Positions 1 through 7,531 of a DNA stretch of 64,000 nucleotides are shown here, piece by piece; position 1 is the stretch's first letter; every line of letters begins with the position of its first letter. Source of the DNA: Paramicrobacterium chengjingii (lineage in GTDB: Bacteria; Actinomycetota; Actinomycetes; Actinomycetales; Microbacteriaceae); NCBI RefSeq assembly GCF_011751765.2, contig NZ_CP061169.1:124001-188000 (forward strand), in the 5' to 3' direction. The translations under genes and the position numbers were made by a program. Under the pieces are notes generated by a model, which worked only from the letters and a program-made list of their open reading frames with translations, did not search any database and was not told the DNA's origin.

Positions 1-71
1 TGAACAGCCCGTCACAATGAGCTGATCGTCTGCTCCGGGAGACTGTCGTGTCTGCGCTGCGCCTCCCGCGC

Positions 72-1223
72 TCAGCTGGGCCAGGCGACTGCGGCGAAGC
101 GCTCGCCGATGAGGCGGTGCGTTGCGGCATCCGGGTGCAAATTGTCAGGGAGCGGATGCTCGTCGGCATCGCCGGGTCCGTACAGTTCGAGCCCGTCGAG
201 GTAGTGCAGGTGTGGGTCGTCAGCGGCGCGCTCGGCGACGATGCGTGCCAGCTGCTCGCGAATCACGGTGAGCGTCAGCTTGCCCGCCGCCACGTCGGCG
301 GGGTCGCCCAGCGCCGTGAATTTCAGCTCACCGTGCGCGAGAGCATCCGGATCGAACCCGCCAGGCCCGGGTGTGTGCTCTTGAATGGGGCACAGAATCG
401 GAGAGATGACGAGCAGCGGCGTCTCAGGATGGCCGTCTCGAATGGTGTCGAGAAACCCGTGCACTGCCGGCCCGAAGGCGCGGAGCCGCATCAGGTCGCT
501 GTTCACGAGGTTGATGCCCATCTTGACGCTGATGAGGTCGGCCGAGGCGTCCCTGATCGTTCGCGCCATGAACGGGTCGAGAAGCGCGCTGCCGCCGAAC
601 CCAAGGTTCACGAGGTTGAGGTCTCGAGATCGGGCGACCAGTGCCGGCCAGATCTGTGTCGGACGCGTCGCGTTCGAGCCGTGACTGATCGAACTGCCGT
701 GATGCAGCCAGACGGGGCGGTCGTCGGCGACAGGGTGCACGGGAGCATTGGTGTGCAGCGCAACGAGAGTGATCGCCTCGTTGTGCGGAAGCCAGAGCTC
801 GACGCACTTGTCGCCCGCTGGAAGACTCGTGAAGCGGATGCGGTCGGGCGGGCTCGCCTCGACGCTGCGCTCACCCGTCTGCATGTCGATCGTGACGACA
901 GTTGCATTCTTCAGCGAAGCCTGCGCGGTCACGTCGCCGTCGATGACGAAGTCAAAGATGCCGTGCGGTCGCGCCGGAACGCCGCGGAACCCGAAGCGAA
1001 CGGCGCCGGCCTCAAGCTCGATGCTAGTCGCCGCCGTTGTGAAGACGAGCCTCACGCCCGAGGGCTGAGACTCCGCCATGTCGATCTGCGGGTCGGCTGC
1101 CTGCCGCCGCGCCCATGCGGGCAGGCGATGCACCGTGAGGCCGTTGTCCGTTGACTCCAGGGAGTGTGCGCCGTGAACGAGCTGATCGGTGATGGTTGTG
1201 GTGAGTGAATCGTGAGTGGGCAT
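72..1223 (-). CDS. SGNH/GDSL-family hydrolase (esterase-like)
   Basis: This 383-residue protein is probably a carbohydrate esterase or lipase of the SGNH hydrolase superfamily; its substrate is unknown. The N-terminal ~165 residues look like a beta-sandwich with no recognisable catalytic motif. The hydrolase domain follows with GSSIS (about 176-180, block I serine), GFGGSA (about 208-213, glycine block), GINLVN (about 236-241, Asn block) and DNLHPDAATH near the C-terminus, which supplies the Asp and His. There is no signal peptide, so it is probably cytoplasmic. I chose the ATG at 1223 because a GGAAAAGAG stretch precedes it; the frame stays open further upstream, but that stretch is low-complexity and Arg-rich and runs antisense to the next gene. 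It stands alone. Confidence 0.82.
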   Translation of the reverse strand: MPTHDSLTTTITDQLVHGAHSLESTDNGLTVHRLPAWARRQAADPQIDMAESQPSGVRLVFTTAATSIELEAGAVRFGFRGVPARPHGIFDFVIDGDVTAQASLKNATVVTIDMQTGERSVEASPPDRIRFTSLPAGDKCVELWLPHNEAITLVALHTNAPVHPVADDRPVWLHHGSSISHGSNATRPTQIWPALVARSRDLNLVNLGFGGSALLDPFMARTIRDASADLISVKMGINLVNSDLMRLRAFGPAVHGFLDTIRDGHPETPLLVISPILCPIQEHTPGPGGFDPDALAHGELKFTALGDPADVAAGKLTLTVIREQLARIVAERAADDPHLHYLDGLELYGPGDADEHPLPDNLHPDAATHRLIGERFAAVAWPS

Positions 1224-1286
1224 ATGCTCTTTTCCGTGGTTCCGAGTCTGCCACGGGTTGTCAGCCGCCGCCCACATACTTGAAGC

Positions 1287-1772
1287 ATGTGGCGGCCCGT
1301 GCGAATCGTGACGATGACGCTCGGCGCGATCATCGGTGGAGCAGTGGCGGCGGGGCTGTACGTGCTTGTCGGAACGCTCATCGAGAGCGCGATGCTGCAC
1401 GCCGAACTGGTGCCGGACATTGCGGTGATCTACGGATTGATCGGCGCTGTCGCCGGAGCGATAATCGGGCTTGTGTGCGGCGTCGCGGCAGCCGCCGTTG
1501 TTGTTTCGCTCCGCCGATCGCGTCGTTCTCGTGCGAGAATCTGGTGGGCGACGCTCGCCTCGGTAGTTGCCGGAACGAGCGTTTTGGCCTGGATGTTCGG
1601 AGCCCTGAGCTCCATCGAGCACAACCTGGCACTGATCGGAGCTGGAGCGATTCTCATCACTCTGCTCGCGTCCATCGGGCTGACATTGTGCGAGCGTCGG
1701 CAGCGGGCGCGGATCACGCGAGCACATGCGTCCCGGAGAGCCGCTCAAGCTGCTCCCAGACGCCCGCGCTGA
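1287..1772 (+). CDS. Small multi-pass membrane protein of unknown function
   Basis: A 161-residue protein with about four hydrophobic segments (roughly residues 8-30, 45-72, 86-108 and 113-132), a basic RRSRRSR loop in the middle and an Arg-rich tail. I do not recognise a family. It is transcribed away from the SGNH hydrolase, and its 3' end overlaps the 3' end of the convergent SDR gene by about 59 bases. A CATACT sequence lies about 9 bases before the ATG and no clear ribosome binding site is present, so the transcript may be leaderless. The hydrophobic pattern makes a real gene more likely than a chance frame. Confidence 0.6.
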   Translation: MWRPVRIVTMTLGAIIGGAVAAGLYVLVGTLIESAMLHAELVPDIAVIYGLIGAVAGAIIGLVCGVAAAAVVVSLRRSRRSRARIWWATLASVVAGTSVLAWMFGALSSIEHNLALIGAGAILITLLASIGLTLCERRQRARITRAHASRRAAQAAPRRPR

Positions 1773-2637
1773 CGCCCGGCTCCGGTGCGGCGGTTCTCGG
1801 CAGGGGTGCGATCGAAACAGGAAGCCCGCGGATGCCTTCGCGTGGCGCGTAGTACTCGCCGCCCGTCGCGGAGGGGTCAGTGAGCGCGCGCACAGCAGAC
1901 CACGCAGCCGCATCTTTCCCCTGTGCCCACGGCGTATAGGGGTTGCGCTGGTACGGGGTGGTCGCATCCCTGATGCCGGGTCGAAGCGGCGTCTTCGCGT
2001 CGACGCCGACACCGGGGTGCGTCACGAGTGACGAGACGGGGAGCCCGGCTGCGCGCAGTCGACGGTCGAGTTCGAACGCATAGACTTCCGTCGCTGTCTT
2101 CGCTTGGGTGTAGGCGGCGATCGACGGCCATGGCGTGTGCGTGAGGTTGTCGACAGACATGCGGAAACGGCGCACAAAACCTGTTGAGGTGTGCACAATG
2201 CGCGCGTAACTACCCTCTGACGCGTGAGCAAGCGCGGGCAAAAGGCGTGAGACGAGTGCAAAGTTTCCGATGGCATGGCTCGCCATCATCACTGGAAGCC
2301 CGTCGACGGTTTTTGCTCCACTCACGGCCGTCATCACTCCGGCGTTGAGCAGGATGCCCTCGAGGCGAGGTGTGGCGGCGAGGGCATCGCTCGCGCGCGC
2401 AATGGAGTCTAGGGACGTCATATCGATCACGACGGATTCCAGGGAGGCTCCGGGCACCTGCAAACGAAGTGTCGCCTGTGCCACCTCAAGTTTATCGGCA
2501 GAGCGAGAGGCGAGAACGACGTTCGCGCCAGCGCGCGCGAGCTGCTCCGCGGCGAAGTAGCCGATTCCGGCTGTCGCACCGGTCACGGCAATTGTGCGAC
2601 CTGTCTGGTCGGGGATGCGGTCTGGATTCCAGGTCAT
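1714..2637 (-). CDS. Short-chain dehydrogenase/reductase (SDR)
   Basis: A 307-residue NAD(P)-dependent oxidoreductase of the classical SDR fold. The cofactor glycine motif TGATAGIG is at 19-26, the NAG motif near residue 98 and the catalytic YxxxK (YTQAK) near 176-180. The C-terminal part, with PWAQGKDAAAWSAVRALTDPSATGGEYYAP, resembles the WW-oxidoreductase/retinol-dehydrogenase-like SDRs that actinobacteria often pair with TetR regulators. The ATG at 2637 is preceded by AAGGAGAC. It is divergent from the TetR gene at 2721, with a double palindrome between them, so it is the likely target of that regulator. The substrate cannot be read from sequence. Confidence 0.9.
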   Translation of the reverse strand: MTWNPDRIPDQTGRTIAVTGATAGIGYFAAEQLARAGANVVLASRSADKLEVAQATLRLQVPGASLESVVIDMTSLDSIARASDALAATPRLEGILLNAGVMTAVSGAKTVDGLPVMMASHAIGNFALVSRLLPALAHASEGSYARIVHTSTGFVRRFRMSVDNLTHTPWPSIAAYTQAKTATEVYAFELDRRLRAAGLPVSSLVTHPGVGVDAKTPLRPGIRDATTPYQRNPYTPWAQGKDAAAWSAVRALTDPSATGGEYYAPREGIRGLPVSIAPLPRTAAPEPGVSAGVWEQLERLSGTHVLA

Positions 2638-2651
2638 GATGTCTCCTTGTG

Positions 2652-2704
2652 AAACGGATACGGTATCCAGTTAACGTAGCACGATGTGGATACTTCATCC
2701 GTTT
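2652..2704. promoter_or_regulatory. Double palindromic operator between the SDR and TetR genes
   Basis: The 13-base perfect palindrome GGATACGGTATCC lies at 2656-2668. An imperfect copy, GGATACTTCATCC, lies at 2688-2700. The two copies are themselves arranged as an inverted repeat with AAAC (2652-2655) and GTTT (2701-2704) on the outside, centred near 2678. The site lies between the divergent starts at 2637 and 2721, the usual position for a TetR repressor site controlling both genes. Binding by the adjacent TetR is inferred. Confidence 0.7.
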
Positions 2705-2720
2705 GAGCTACGATGGAGTC

Positions 2721-3257
2721 ATGTCCGCGCTCAGATCCGATGCCGCCCGCAGCAGGGCGCGCATTCTTGAGGTGGCCAAGCTCGAGAACCCAGACGACCT
2801 CCGCTTCAACCACATCGCGCGAGAGGCCGGCGTCGGTGTCGGCACCGTCTATCGGCACTTTCCCAGTGCGCATGCTCTGAAAGAAGCACTCACCGCCGAG
2901 ACGCTGGCAGCGATGGTGCAGCTCAGCCGAGACGCGGCACAGGAGGTGGATGCCGCGGTAGCGCTGAGAGCGTTCGTGAGCGCCGCCCTTCAACTGCAGC
3001 TTGAAGACGGAGGCCTGCAGGCCGTGCTTCTGTCGCCCGATGACGAGGACTCGTCAGTGCGCGAGATGAAGCACGAGATCTTCGCCACGTTCACGAACGT
3101 GTTCAATCGCGCACGTGAGAGCGGCGCCGTGAGGCGCGACGTGACGGTGGAGCAGATTGAGCACCTGATCTGCGGCATCGAACATGCAGTGCGGCTCGGG
3201 GATGCCGAACACCGGGAGGTGTTTCTCGACATTCTGCTGACCGGCCTGCGTTCCTGA
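2721..3257 (+). CDS. TetR/AcrR-family transcriptional regulator
   Basis: A 178-residue one-domain repressor. The N-terminal helix-turn-helix (about residues 10-50) contains the family pattern LRFNHIAREAGVGVGTVYRHF. The C-terminal ligand and dimer domain is unspecific. The ATG at 2721 has a GGAG just upstream, and the open frame upstream of it would start inside the operator, so the shorter start is chosen. The gene is divergent from the SDR gene and probably controls it and itself through the double palindrome at 2652-2704. Confidence 0.88.
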   Translation: MSALRSDAARSRARILEVAKLENPDDLRFNHIAREAGVGVGTVYRHFPSAHALKEALTAETLAAMVQLSRDAAQEVDAAVALRAFVSAALQLQLEDGGLQAVLLSPDDEDSSVREMKHEIFATFTNVFNRARESGAVRRDVTVEQIEHLICGIEHAVRLGDAEHREVFLDILLTGLRS

Positions 3258-3269
3258 GTCGCGCAAGCC

Positions 3270-4355
3270 TCAGGCGATGCGGCTGCCCTTCGGAAGACGC
3301 TTCGCTGGAGTGCGGGTGCGAACGCACGCCCACCAGAGCGCGCCGGCTGCCAACAGAACATGGATGCCGAGGCCGACAAACCAGCTCGGCACTGCGGCAT
3401 CGTGTGTCTCTTCCGGCGTCGGCTGATCGGCGAGGTACGTCATTCCGGGCTCACCGCCGTTGCAGTCGTCAATCACACGCTCGAGTTCCGGAGGCGACTG
3501 CAGTGAGCGCACACCGGACGACATCGTGCTGAAGAGGTTGGTGGGGCTCCCGTTCGAGTCGAACCCTCCGGGTGCGGCATCCGCAATCACCACATAGGGG
3601 TTCGCCGCGAGAATGCCCCAGTACAGATCGAATCGAGGCTGGTCGTATGTGCGAATCTCGGGGTCGAGACACACGGGGTCGATAGGCGCACCCGTCGCTT
3701 CGTCGTACTCATCGGCCTCGTACCCGATATACGTCTCTTTCACCGTCGACGTCGTCACGCTGCCGAGCAATCCGAACGCGATGAGCGTTCCGACGCTGAG
3801 CGCCGCGACAACAAGGTAGCTCAGCACGATGGAGAACAACGGGCGCGTCACAATCGCAGAGAGGGCGACGCCGAAGGCGGCAAACACCCCGAGTTCTGCG
3901 GCGAGCACAATGACGGAGACGGCGATGGTCACCGCGTTGAGATTGCCGAGCAACAGCGCAATGAGAATGAACGGGATGCTCGCAACGAGAAACGCGAGCG
4001 AGCTGATCCACGCCGCAACGAACTTGCCGAGCACGATCTGCGGTGTGGTCACAAGGGTGACCTGGGTGGTGGCGAGCGTGCCAGCATCCCTCTCGCCGTT
4101 GACGGCGTTGCCGCTGAATGCGGGGGTGGCGAGCGTGCCGAGCAGAAGCACGAAGTAGAGAATGAGCGAGAACAGCCAACCGCCCGCCCCGCTGTCGACG
4201 CCGCTCGCCCACGTGCGCGTTGTGAGCCACAGCAGAACAGTGACAATGGCGACGAGCGCCACGAAGATGCCGACGAGCACGTACCAGGCAACGCCGCGCA
4301 CGCGCTGTCGCAGTTCGAGGCCGATAATGAGGCCGAGGCCGCGCAAGAACGTCAT
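3270..4355 (-). CDS. ABC-2 type transporter permease
   Basis: A 361-residue integral membrane protein that would form the channel of an ABC exporter with the ATPase encoded just upstream. It has an N-terminal membrane segment (about 24-46), four or five more between about 60 and 205, a long extracytoplasmic loop (about 210-315, with Cys and Asp/Glu residues), and one C-terminal membrane segment. The sequence NGERDAGTLATTQVTLVTTPQIVLGK is the cytoplasmic gate-helix region typical of ABC-2 permeases. Its ATG overlaps the ATPase stop codon (ATGA at 4352-4355), so the two are translationally coupled. The exported substrate is unknown. Confidence 0.87.
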   Translation of the reverse strand: MTFLRGLGLIIGLELRQRVRGVAWYVLVGIFVALVAIVTVLLWLTTRTWASGVDSGAGGWLFSLILYFVLLLGTLATPAFSGNAVNGERDAGTLATTQVTLVTTPQIVLGKFVAAWISSLAFLVASIPFILIALLLGNLNAVTIAVSVIVLAAELGVFAAFGVALSAIVTRPLFSIVLSYLVVAALSVGTLIAFGLLGSVTTSTVKETYIGYEADEYDEATGAPIDPVCLDPEIRTYDQPRFDLYWGILAANPYVVIADAAPGGFDSNGSPTNLFSTMSSGVRSLQSPPELERVIDDCNGGEPGMTYLADQPTPEETHDAAVPSWFVGLGIHVLLAAGALWWACVRTRTPAKRLPKGSRIA

Positions 4356-5341
4356 TGTGCGTCTCCGTCAGAGTCGAGGTTCGGATGCCGATGAGCTGTG
4401 CTGTTCTTGGTGAGATCGAGGAACGTGTGCTCGAACTCGCCCACGGCCGGCGCGAACGAGGTGACGGCGACGCCAGCCGCGACGAGAGCACTCAAGAGCT
4501 GTGCGGCATCTGCCTCGCCTGTGACGCGCACGAGGACTCCACGGTTGTCGGCGGCAATGTTCTCGGGCGCGACGCCGATGCTCGCGAGTGGCTCCGCAAG
4601 CGACGAGCCCTCGAGGGCACGGATGCGCCACTGGCGTGTGGACGTGGCTGCGTGCGTGAGTGCGTCGCGTGACGCTGTGACGCCGTCGGACATATAGACG
4701 GCAGCATCCGAGATCTCTTCGAGCTCTGCCAGTTCGTGACTGGAGATGAGCACCGTCGCACCGTCGTCGGCAATGCGTCGCAGGGTTGCGCGCAGTTCGG
4801 CCCGGGCAGACGGATCGAGCCCCGATGCCGGCTCGTCGAGCAGCAGAACGCGTGGGTTGTGAACGAGCGCTCGAGCAAGACTGAGTCGTTGCTTCTGGCC
4901 GCGCGAGAGCACTCTCGCCGGCCGGTCGGCGAGAGAGGCGAGCCCGACGGCGTCGAGCAGTTCGGCAGCACGATTCGCCGCTGCCTGTGCGTCGAGGTTG
5001 TACATGCGGCCGATCGTCGTGAGCGCTGTGCGCGGACTCAGAGACGACCAGGTGCCGAGGCTGTCGGGCATCCAGCCGATGAGGGAGCGAACGGCGGCGG
5101 GGTCTGCGCTCGGGTCGACTCCCGCGATTCGGATGCTGCCGGCATCAGGCTGCAGCAGGGTGGCGAGCATGAGCAGGAGAGTTGTCTTTCCCGCGCCGTT
5201 GGGGCCGACGAGTCCGGTGATGCTGCCTCGCGGGGCCGCGAATGTTGCGTCGGTCACGGCATGCACGCTGCCGAACGATCGGGCGACGCTGTCGACGACG
5301 ATTCCGTCGGCAGGCGGCGAATCGGTCATCGACTCGGTCAC
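4352..5341 (-). CDS. ABC transporter ATP-binding protein (ABC-2 exporter)
   Basis: A 329-residue ATPase subunit that powers the coupled ABC-2 permease. Walker A GPNGAGKTT is at about 46-54, the signature is LSRGQKQR (SRGQ in place of SGGQ) and Walker B VLLLDEPASGLD follows; the C-terminal ~90 residues form the extra domain common in DrrA-like ATPases. I chose the GTG at 5341 because GAGGAGG lies about 6 bases upstream; the in-frame ATG at 5329 is too far from that site. The frame continues open further upstream, but without ABC-like sequence. Confidence 0.9.
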   Translation of the reverse strand: MTESMTDSPPADGIVVDSVARSFGSVHAVTDATFAAPRGSITGLVGPNGAGKTTLLLMLATLLQPDAGSIRIAGVDPSADPAAVRSLIGWMPDSLGTWSSLSPRTALTTIGRMYNLDAQAAANRAAELLDAVGLASLADRPARVLSRGQKQRLSLARALVHNPRVLLLDEPASGLDPSARAELRATLRRIADDGATVLISSHELAELEEISDAAVYMSDGVTASRDALTHAATSTRQWRIRALEGSSLAEPLASIGVAPENIAADNRGVLVRVTGEADAAQLLSALVAAGVAVTSFAPAVGEFEHTFLDLTKNSTAHRHPNLDSDGDAQ

Positions 5342-5480
5342 GGTGGTCCTCCTCGGGGGCTGCGAAGGCTCAGCGCCCTTCAACTGTGAGTCAGCGTATC
5401 GCGGCGCTTGCGTCACGCTGGCCCTGCAGCATCCTGTCTCAGACGATTCCCTGCCTCGGACCGTGCTTTCGTCGGCAGCC

Positions 5481-6338
5481 TCACTCCCAGGTGGCCGTAT
5501 CGGGGTCAACACCGTGCGCGCGGGCATTCGCATCGATAGCGTCGCGCAGCCAGGTGGCGAGCCCGGGCGCGACGCCATCGAAGTGCGCGCGGAAGCCCGG
5601 GTCATCGGCATACATGCGCCCGATGCAGACGTGCATCGAGATGGTGCAGTCGAAGTACCTGCACAGGGACTCTCGGTGCGCGTCAGCCAGCGCGTTTGCC
5701 TCGGAGCTGCCCGCACGAACGCCGCGAGCCAGTGCCGCGGCGAGCGTGGAGTTGAGCTCGTGGGTCTGCTCTGCGATCTGCTCCCAGTCGGCAGTCTCGC
5801 GGTCCACAGCACGCTCGGCGTATTGCGTCCACTGCGTGCTGTCTCCCCATTTCTCGCGAGCCTGACGCGTCCAGTCGGGATTCCAGTCATCACCGAAGAT
5901 TCGCACCTGCTCGTCAGCGGTGAGCGGGAGGCCGGCGTCGACGGTGTCGATCATGCGGTCGAGCGCGTGGTGCATTCTCTGCAGCTCGTCGATGCGATCG
6001 GCCAACTGTTCGCGCTGGCCGCGTAGCGTATCGGCGGTCAGCTCCGCCCCCGAGTCGAGAACGGCACGAATTCTCTCGAGAGGCAGTCCAAGTTCTCGAT
6101 AGAGCATCACTCGGTGTATTCGAGCGATGTCCGCAGTGGTGTACAGGCGGTAGTCGGCGGGGGAGCGCTCACTCGCCGTCACGAGGTCAACGGACTCCCA
6201 GTGGTGCAGGGTGCGCACGGTGATGCCGGTGCGCTGCGCGACAGCACCGACGGTGAGGCCCCCGTGCGAGGCGGCCTCACCGTTGGTGCCACCCCCTTCT
6301 CGGGAGGTGGCGTCTTCGTCGCGGGAGTGTGGACTCAC
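5481..6338 (-). CDS. MerR-family regulator with TipAS-type ligand domain
   Basis: A 285-residue regulator. After a polar leader of about 27 residues comes the MerR winged helix (about 28-95, with GAVAQRTGITVRTLHHWE), a dimerisation coiled coil (about 95-150, including RGQREQLADRIDELQRMHHAL) and a C-terminal domain (about 160-275) with the TipAS pattern of the thiopeptide-sensing TipA protein. Known members activate multidrug resistance genes on binding a ligand. The GTG at 6338 starts 11 bases after the stop of the VOC gene, so the pair is an operon. The start is somewhat uncertain because the GGAG is 14 bases away. The ligand is unknown. Confidence 0.85.
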   Translation of the reverse strand: MSPHSRDEDATSREGGGTNGEAASHGGLTVGAVAQRTGITVRTLHHWESVDLVTASERSPADYRLYTTADIARIHRVMLYRELGLPLERIRAVLDSGAELTADTLRGQREQLADRIDELQRMHHALDRMIDTVDAGLPLTADEQVRIFGDDWNPDWTRQAREKWGDSTQWTQYAERAVDRETADWEQIAEQTHELNSTLAAALARGVRAGSSEANALADAHRESLCRYFDCTISMHVCIGRMYADDPGFRAHFDGVAPGLATWLRDAIDANARAHGVDPDTATWE

Positions 6339-6349
6339 AGCATCCAGTC

Positions 6350-6910
6350 TCACTCCTTCTCGGTCGCGTCGGGAACCAGGTACCCCTCGTTCCGGAGATT
6401 GTCGGCCTCGTCGCTTGACGGGTCGACCCCGCGTGCTGCCGAGAAGATCACGCGAGTGTTCTCTGGAGTGCGCACCTCGAGGTCGATCGTGGGCCACGGC
6501 ATAGCGCGGGGCCCGATCGTGCAGCCAGGCGAGAGCTGTTCGCATGCCTGTGCGATCCCGTCGATCTCGCTCAGCACGCAGGAGAAGCTCACGGTCATCG
6601 CCGGCGTGTCGTGTGCGGGTTCACCGGCGACGAGGAGGGCGTCTTGAAAGGCCCAGCGTCGCATATGTGAGAGCTGCCCAGGCACGGAGAAGAGGTCGAT
6701 GAAGCCGAGGCCGCGCGTCCAGAAATCGACGGATGCTGCCAAGTCAGCGGTTGGAATCGTGACGAACATGGGCATGCCGTAGATGCCGCGATACACCTCG
6801 GGAGGTGTTGCGTTTGGCCCCGGCTCGGGGACGGGGCTCATTTCGAAGGCGCTGTAGAACGGGGCAGAACCAGTGTCTGTGTTGTCAATGTCGTTGGTCA
6901 TGGAGACCAT
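6350..6910 (-). CDS. VOC-family (glyoxalase/bleomycin-resistance fold) protein
   Basis: A protein of about 186 residues with a vicinal-oxygen-chelate fold. The segment from GMPMFVTIPTADLAASVDFWTRGLGF through PTIDLEVRTPENTRVIFSAA matches the paired beta-alpha-beta-beta-beta modules of the family. The N-terminal ~45 residues are an added polar leader. Start is at the ATG at 6910 or at the ATG at 6901; neither has a strong ribosome binding site. It lies immediately upstream of the MerR-TipAS gene, so the pair may form a small drug-sensing and sequestration operon. The target molecule is unknown. Confidence 0.75.
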   Translation of the reverse strand: MVSMTNDIDNTDTGSAPFYSAFEMSPVPEPGPNATPPEVYRGIYGMPMFVTIPTADLAASVDFWTRGLGFIDLFSVPGQLSHMRRWAFQDALLVAGEPAHDTPAMTVSFSCVLSEIDGIAQACEQLSPGCTIGPRAMPWPTIDLEVRTPENTRVIFSAARGVDPSSDEADNLRNEGYLVPDATEKE

Positions 6911-6978
6911 CGTGAACCCTGACGTCGCGTGAGGGTCAAGCGGCGCGCCTCTTGCTGAGTTGGGCATAACATGGGCGA

Positions 6979-7428
6979 GTGTCGATTGATCGCCGCCGTA
7001 TCCGGGTCAAGGCCATGCTCGTCGCGCCGAACACCGGGGGAACCGCGCACGCAGTCAGTCTCAATGCCCCGACGCTGGAAAACCCGCGAGGATACCATCG
7101 CCTCATCGGCGGCAGTGTCGAGTTTGGCGAGACGCATAGGGCTGCTGTCAAACGTGAGGTTAGTGAGGAACTTTCCGCGGCAATCTGTAATCTGCGATAC
7201 CTCGGCGTGGTGGAGAATATTTTCCAGATAGACGGTGAGACCGGGCATGAGATCGTGTTCGTCTATACCGGTCATCTTGACCCCGAGCCGGCGGTCATGG
7301 ACGCGACACTCACGGAGAGCGACGGATCGGTCGTTCCTGTCGTCTGGCGCCGTTTCGACGACAGCGACGAACAGCTGCCCATCTATCCCGCCGAGGTAAT
7401 GCGCCTGCTGGAAACTTCAGCCGAATAA
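6979..7428 (+). CDS. Nudix hydrolase
   Basis: A 149-residue pyrophosphohydrolase of the Nudix superfamily. The Nudix box runs from G45 to about A67 as G-x5-E-x7-R-E-V-S-E-E-L, with the usual late glycine replaced by serine at 66. The end, PIYPAEVMRLLETS, is a common Nudix C-terminus. The start is GTG at 6979; a TAACAT sequence ends about 6 bases before it and no Shine-Dalgarno is seen, which suggests a leaderless message. It is divergent from the VOC gene. The nucleotide substrate cannot be assigned. Confidence 0.9.
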   Translation: MSIDRRRIRVKAMLVAPNTGGTAHAVSLNAPTLENPRGYHRLIGGSVEFGETHRAAVKREVSEELSAAICNLRYLGVVENIFQIDGETGHEIVFVYTGHLDPEPAVMDATLTESDGSVVPVVWRRFDDSDEQLPIYPAEVMRLLETSAE

Positions 7429-7496
7429 GGTGCAATGCCTCCGCATGCCCCGGTCGATTTTGCGGTCAAAAGTGCAGAGAAATCTTCGAAAAAGAC

Positions 7497-7512
7497 TAGT
7501 ACATACGTTCGA
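7497..7512. promoter_or_regulatory. Candidate LexA/SOS box upstream of the DUF222-HNH gene
   Basis: The 16-base sequence TAGTACATACGTTCGA matches the actinobacterial SOS consensus TCGAAC-N4-GTTCGA at 10 of 12 specified positions, with the right half perfect. It lies 20 bases before the ATG at 7532, in an AT-richer stretch fit for a promoter. Mycobacterial genes of the same DUF222/13E12 family are known to carry SOS boxes, which supports the reading. Confidence 0.6.
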
Positions 7513-7531
7513 ATATTGGTACACTTGAGGC

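Noticed and set aside
1204..2012. Extension of the SGNH hydrolase frame upstream to 2012
   Set aside because: The added residues are Arg/Ser/His-rich and unlike the family, they lie antisense to the small membrane protein and SDR region, and a good start with a purine-rich site exists at 1223.
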